This document shows positions 61,255 to 64,000 of a stretch of 64,000 nucleotides of DNA, in pieces (position 1 is the first letter of the stretch; each line of letters opens with the position of its first letter). The notes below the pieces were generated by a model. That model saw nothing but the letters and a program-made list of their open reading frames with translations. It made no database searches and was not told the origin of the DNA. The position numbers and the translations under genes are program-made. The stretch is taken from positions 62,001 to 126,000 of the forward strand of contig JAEUHE010000178.1 of assembly GCA_016793885.1 (NCBI GenBank), in the 5' to 3' direction. This DNA is from Verrucomicrobiales bacterium (GTDB taxonomy: Bacteria > Verrucomicrobiota > Verrucomicrobiia > Limisphaerales > UBA11320).

Positions 61255-62212
61255 GGGGCGTCTTGGCTTGAGTGGTCTGGAGGCCGGGGACCGACGGCGG
61301 CTCGACACGGCGATCCGGGAGCGAAACCGAGTCCAACAATTCGCGATCGATCCGAACCGCCACCTGGCGTCTCGCTACCGCAAGGAAATCATCCTCTGCT
61401 TGCGCGTGCCGCGTTTGTTTGAGCTGGCGAACGATGCCGTCCCGCACCTGGGCGAGGGGTCTGCGCGACTCGGGCTGGCGCTCCGTCAGCTTCACGAAGG
61501 CGAGCCCGTCCGGTGTTTCCACCACCGGGGTAACCTCCCCGGCGGATACCAGCGCCGCCACCGCTTCAGCCAACGCCGCGCCATGCCGCCCCGCCAGCGC
61601 GGCAGGCGTCAGCCATCCAAAGTCTCCCTGCACATACCTTGTGGCCTGGTCCGTGGAGTGCCGTTCAGCCAACTCGCCAAAGTGGGACAGGTGAGCGGTT
61701 TCTTGGATGGCCTGTTCGCGCAGCGCAGTGGCCTCGGTGAACGCCTGCGATCGTCGCTCGGCCGTCGCCTTTCTGGGGACATCCAGCCGAATGATTGCAC
61801 CGCGAATTTTGGCGGGGGTGGTGAACCGCTCAAGATGCCGTTGGTAATACCCTTCAATTTCCACATCCGAGGGAGTAGCGACGTTCAAGCCTGCCAACCC
61901 CTGCTCCTTGAAGCGACTGACCACGGTGCGTTTGAAGGCGGCCACCAAAGCCTGATTGGTGTGCAAGCCCGTTTGCCGAGCCCGGACATACAACGCCTCG
62001 AACTGCACAAGTTCCTCCAACGCCGCGTCGCGATCAGCCTTCGTCAAGGGAAGACCTGAACTGCGCCGGCTGCGTTCGGCCAACCGCTGCCGCAAATCCT
62101 CGACCGTGATGATGCTGTCACCTACCTGGGCCAACGTCCCGGGATCGCGCACTCCAGGCGCCTGGCTGCAACCCACCGCCAGAAGCATCAACATCACACA
62201 TCCGGTCCCCAT
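61232..62212 (-). CDS. Parvulin-type peptidyl-prolyl isomerase lipoprotein (SurA/PrsA-like)
   Basis: A 326-residue periplasmic folding factor. The ATG at 62210-62212 gives a lipoprotein signal (MGTGCVMLMLLAVGCSQ, lipidated Cys near 15). A SurA-N-like helical domain follows (VEDLRQRLAERS, then ALEELVQFEALYVRARQ). The parvulin domain (about 155-270) includes LAERHSTDQATRYVQGDFGWLTPAAL and VTPVVETPDGLAFVKLTERQ, the classic pattern. Being the first gene of the run that encodes three large secreted proteins, it probably helps them fold or cross the envelope. A longer frame to 62347 is possible but has no better signal. Confidence 0.9.
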   Translation of the reverse strand: MGTGCVMLMLLAVGCSQAPGVRDPGTLAQVGDSIITVEDLRQRLAERSRRSSGLPLTKADRDAALEELVQFEALYVRARQTGLHTNQALVAAFKRTVVSRFKEQGLAGLNVATPSDVEIEGYYQRHLERFTTPAKIRGAIIRLDVPRKATAERRSQAFTEATALREQAIQETAHLSHFGELAERHSTDQATRYVQGDFGWLTPAALAGRHGAALAEAVAALVSAGEVTPVVETPDGLAFVKLTERQPESRRPLAQVRDGIVRQLKQTRHAQAEDDFLAVARRQVAVRIDRELLDSVSLPDRRVEPPSVPGLQTTQAKTPHEDSISN

Positions 62213-62478
62213 GATGCGCCCCGGCTGAATCAGGCAACGCACCCATTGTTTTGCACCTGCCTGGCAAAGACTACACAGCGACGACATCATTTGGGTTGTT
62301 GGGGCGAGGTGTTCCCCGATTACTTCCCACCGGGATCTACGCGCCACTCCTTCATGCGCAAGTGCAGGAGAAAAAGTATGAACGATCGAAAAAAAGTTTT
62401 GTGGGCTGGAAACTCGAAAACCGCCGGATCTCTGGACACGGCCAGCGGGTACGATGGGGGACCCTCCCGCGGCCCCTG
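62213..62478. other. Leader region of the secreted-protein operon
   Basis: About 266 bases with no gene. It contains A/T-rich patches (a run of A at 62389-62395) that could be an upstream promoter element for the minus-strand operon. No confident promoter was recognised. Confidence 0.45.
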
Positions 62479-64000
62479 CTAGTCGGGTTTCCGTGGAGCA
62501 GGCGAGACCTTCATCAGCGTGGCAGCCTCATAGCAGGCGAGGCGTATTGCCAATTGATCGTGGTCGCGAACCGCGGAAGTGAATCGGGATCGGTCGGGCA
62601 AGGCAAAATCCTCGGGACGAAGCTCGGCGAGATCGGCTTTGGCATCGTTTGTATGGCCGGCGCACCAGCGGGTCATCGCCCTGAAGACGAGAGCCAGTCG
62701 GCCTTGGGATGGGTGCAAGGGGTTTACCACCGCTTCGGTCAGGAGCGCCTCGGCCCGGTCGAACTGCCCCTCACGGTAGGCCGCCATTCCTGCCACCGTG
62801 CGAAACCACGGCAGGTTGCTGTCTTGCCCTGAAGCAATCTCAAGCGCGCGACGGGCGGCGGCGCTGGCCTGCTTCAAGCTGTGGGGGTCTGGATCCGGCC
62901 GGAGCAAGTAGGTTTTTGCGGCACGATCGCACACCGAGGCGTCCACAGACTGGGAGGCCGAAGCGAGGAATGAACGGGAGAGACGTTCGTGCTCCTCGGT
63001 CTTGCCGAGCCACAGCAACAAAGTGGCCAACTGGAGCGACCGAAGGCCGTCCGCAGGAGTCGCTGACACGTCGCTACTCAGTTTTTCCAGCCAGGCACTG
63101 GTCAGTGCCTCGCCTGCTTCCAACCCCAATACGCGCGCAGCTTCCCGGAAGGCCAGCCACGTCGTGATGCGACCTCCCGAAGACCCATTGGCGAGCGGAT
63201 TCTGATCATCGTCGGGAAGCGGAGCCATGCGCACGGCCGTCTCATCGAATCGGCGCCGTGCCTCAGCCTCCCTTCCCTGACGTTGCAGACTCATCGCGTG
63301 GAAGAAGCCGGCGTTGATCGGCGCTGCCTTCTCCGCCGCCAGGAGCGCCCGGTCCGCGGCCGCGTAGTTGCCGCGGCGAAACTCGGCCATGCCCAGGGCG
63401 AGCTGAAACTGACCGAACCATCGATGGTCGGCCCCATGCTCGACCGCCCGGCGGGCGAGGAGGAATGCCGTTGCAAGCACTTGAGGATCCTCGGGAGGAA
63501 GCAGCAGGACTGCCTTCGCCGCCCGTTCGGCTGTCGTCGGGATCTGAGTTCCCTCCACCAACTTGAGCAGGCGATGGCAGGACGCATGGTAGTCCGCCTC
63601 ACGACCGAACCACGCCTGCATGACCAACAATTCCGTATCCAGGTCCTTCGGATCCCATCGGGCATGGTCGGCCTTGAGTTGCAGCGCATCCTGCCATCGG
63701 CCCGCATTGTAGTAGACCTTCTCCAATTCGGACAGGTTCCGGAGGGTGGCCCGGTTGTTCGGACCCGACAGTTTCACCGACATCGGCACCAACCATTCGA
63801 GCAACTTCAAGCGTGGCTCCTCGCGGCCAACCGCGGCATAGGACAAATCCAGCATGAGGGCCGCACGCAGAGTGACTTTGTGCTCCGGTCCGTTTGCCTT
63901 GAGACTGAGCGCGTAACCCTCCTCACGCAGGCCCACCGCTTCGGCATCAGGGTACGCCAACCCCAACGTCTGCAGAGCGAGCACTGTATCCGGATGCTCA
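62479..64000 (-). CDS. TPR protein, C-terminal part (gene continues past the window edge)
   Basis: The reading frame is open to the right edge, so the N-terminus is missing; a GTG at 63984 is only the first in-window start-like codon. The visible 505 or so residues are helical repeats: EHPDTVLALQTLGLAYPDA at the edge fits TPR_10/12 (kinesin-light-chain-like) repeats, and AADRALLAAEKAAPINAGFF and GQFDRAEALLTEAVVNPLH fit later ones. The phrase TTAERAAKAVLLLPPEDPQV, then LATAFLLARRAVEHG, is typical of the C-terminal part of verrucomicrobial Ser/Thr kinases with TPRs. A kinase domain may therefore lie beyond the window. It lies 266 bases upstream of the secreted-protein operon. Confidence 0.75.
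   Translation of the reverse strand, partial: EHPDTVLALQTLGLAYPDAEAVGLREEGYALSLKANGPEHKVTLRAALMLDLSYAAVGREEPRLKLLEWLVPMSVKLSGPNNRATLRNLSELEKVYYNAGRWQDALQLKADHARWDPKDLDTELLVMQAWFGREADYHASCHRLLKLVEGTQIPTTAERAAKAVLLLPPEDPQVLATAFLLARRAVEHGADHRWFGQFQLALGMAEFRRGNYAAADRALLAAEKAAPINAGFFHAMSLQRQGREAEARRRFDETAVRMAPLPDDDQNPLANGSSGGRITTWLAFREAARVLGLEAGEALTSAWLEKLSSDVSATPADGLRSLQLATLLLWLGKTEEHERLSRSFLASASQSVDASVCDRAAKTYLLRPDPDPHSLKQASAAARRALEIASGQDSNLPWFRTVAGMAAYREGQFDRAEALLTEAVVNPLHPSQGRLALVFRAMTRWCAGHTNDAKADLAELRPEDFALPDRSRFTSAVRDHDQLAIRLACYEAATLMKVSPAPRKPD

Overview
The window looks like chromosomal DNA of a Verrucomicrobiota bacterium, most likely the Pedosphaera/Limisphaerales side of the phylum. This is inferred from content, not from a marker-gene search. 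The GC content is high. Ordinary housekeeping genes sit among many very long secreted proteins built from immunoglobulin-like, LamG, lamin-tail, CotH and calcium-repeat modules. There is a pseudopilin of the 'HxxxxxxxxxDG' kind, TPR-rich proteins, and several unrelated families of palindromic intergenic elements. No transposase, prophage, rRNA operon or CRISPR array was seen.

Layout. (1) 1-5262, minus strand: a compact run nusB - PHP phosphoesterase - ftsY - ribD - TonB-like - exbB - (start of exbD), with several 4-base overlaps. (2) 5362-6573, plus: a PilT-like ATPase, followed by a telomere-like G-quadruplex repeat and a strong terminator. (3) 6814-13716, minus: a YggT-like membrane protein, sucC-sucD, gltA with its own terminator, a CNNM/CorC-type transporter and a secreted metallo-beta-lactamase-fold protein. 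(4) tRNA-Lys(TTT) at 13840, convergent with deoC and a sugar-phosphate isomerase. (5) 16073-18813, plus: an AAA ATPase with TPRs and a TPR membrane protein. (6) 19234-21955, plus: an outer-membrane barrel-like protein, then an FMN-binding protein, ApbE and a four-helix membrane protein, which look like a flavin-based extracytoplasmic redox module. (7) 22024-24735: a secreted beta-helix protein. (8) 24781-28123, minus: tspO - histidine kinase - NtrC-type regulator, joined by 4-base overlaps. A divergent receiver-domain gene at 28377 has a good sigma-54 promoter candidate. (9) 29040-35242, plus: a VTC-type polyphosphate polymerase domain protein, then a cnrYXH-like set (anti-sigma candidate, periplasmic sensor, ECF sigma) running straight into DUF3570 - apbE - DUF4266, then an Ig-domain protein. 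(10) 35346-39385, minus: an ABC exporter, a pseudopilin and a TraB/GumN-like membrane protein. (11) 39749-47513, plus: a 2020-residue lamin-tail/CotH/Ig protein and a Tat-exported Gfo/Idh oxidoreductase. (12) 47665-64000, minus: an apparent operon of a parvulin-type lipoprotein and three secreted proteins, one of 3451 residues, preceded by the end of a TPR protein that continues past the window edge.

Two parts deserve most attention. The 3451-residue protein carries PA14-like, cadherin-like, LamG and HAF-repeat modules. Its last roughly 580 residues read like the C-terminal part of Tc-toxin A subunits: a long helical region followed by the TcB-binding beta domain. It is expressed with a periplasmic folding factor and two other secreted proteins. 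Separately, the window has two ApbE flavin transferases, each with its own partners. Canonical D-x-x-S-G-A-T/S flavinylation motifs occur in the DUF3570 protein and in the Ig-domain protein next to the second ApbE, where an FMN-binding domain is not evident. An ECF sigma/anti-sigma/metal-sensor set is placed to control that second module.
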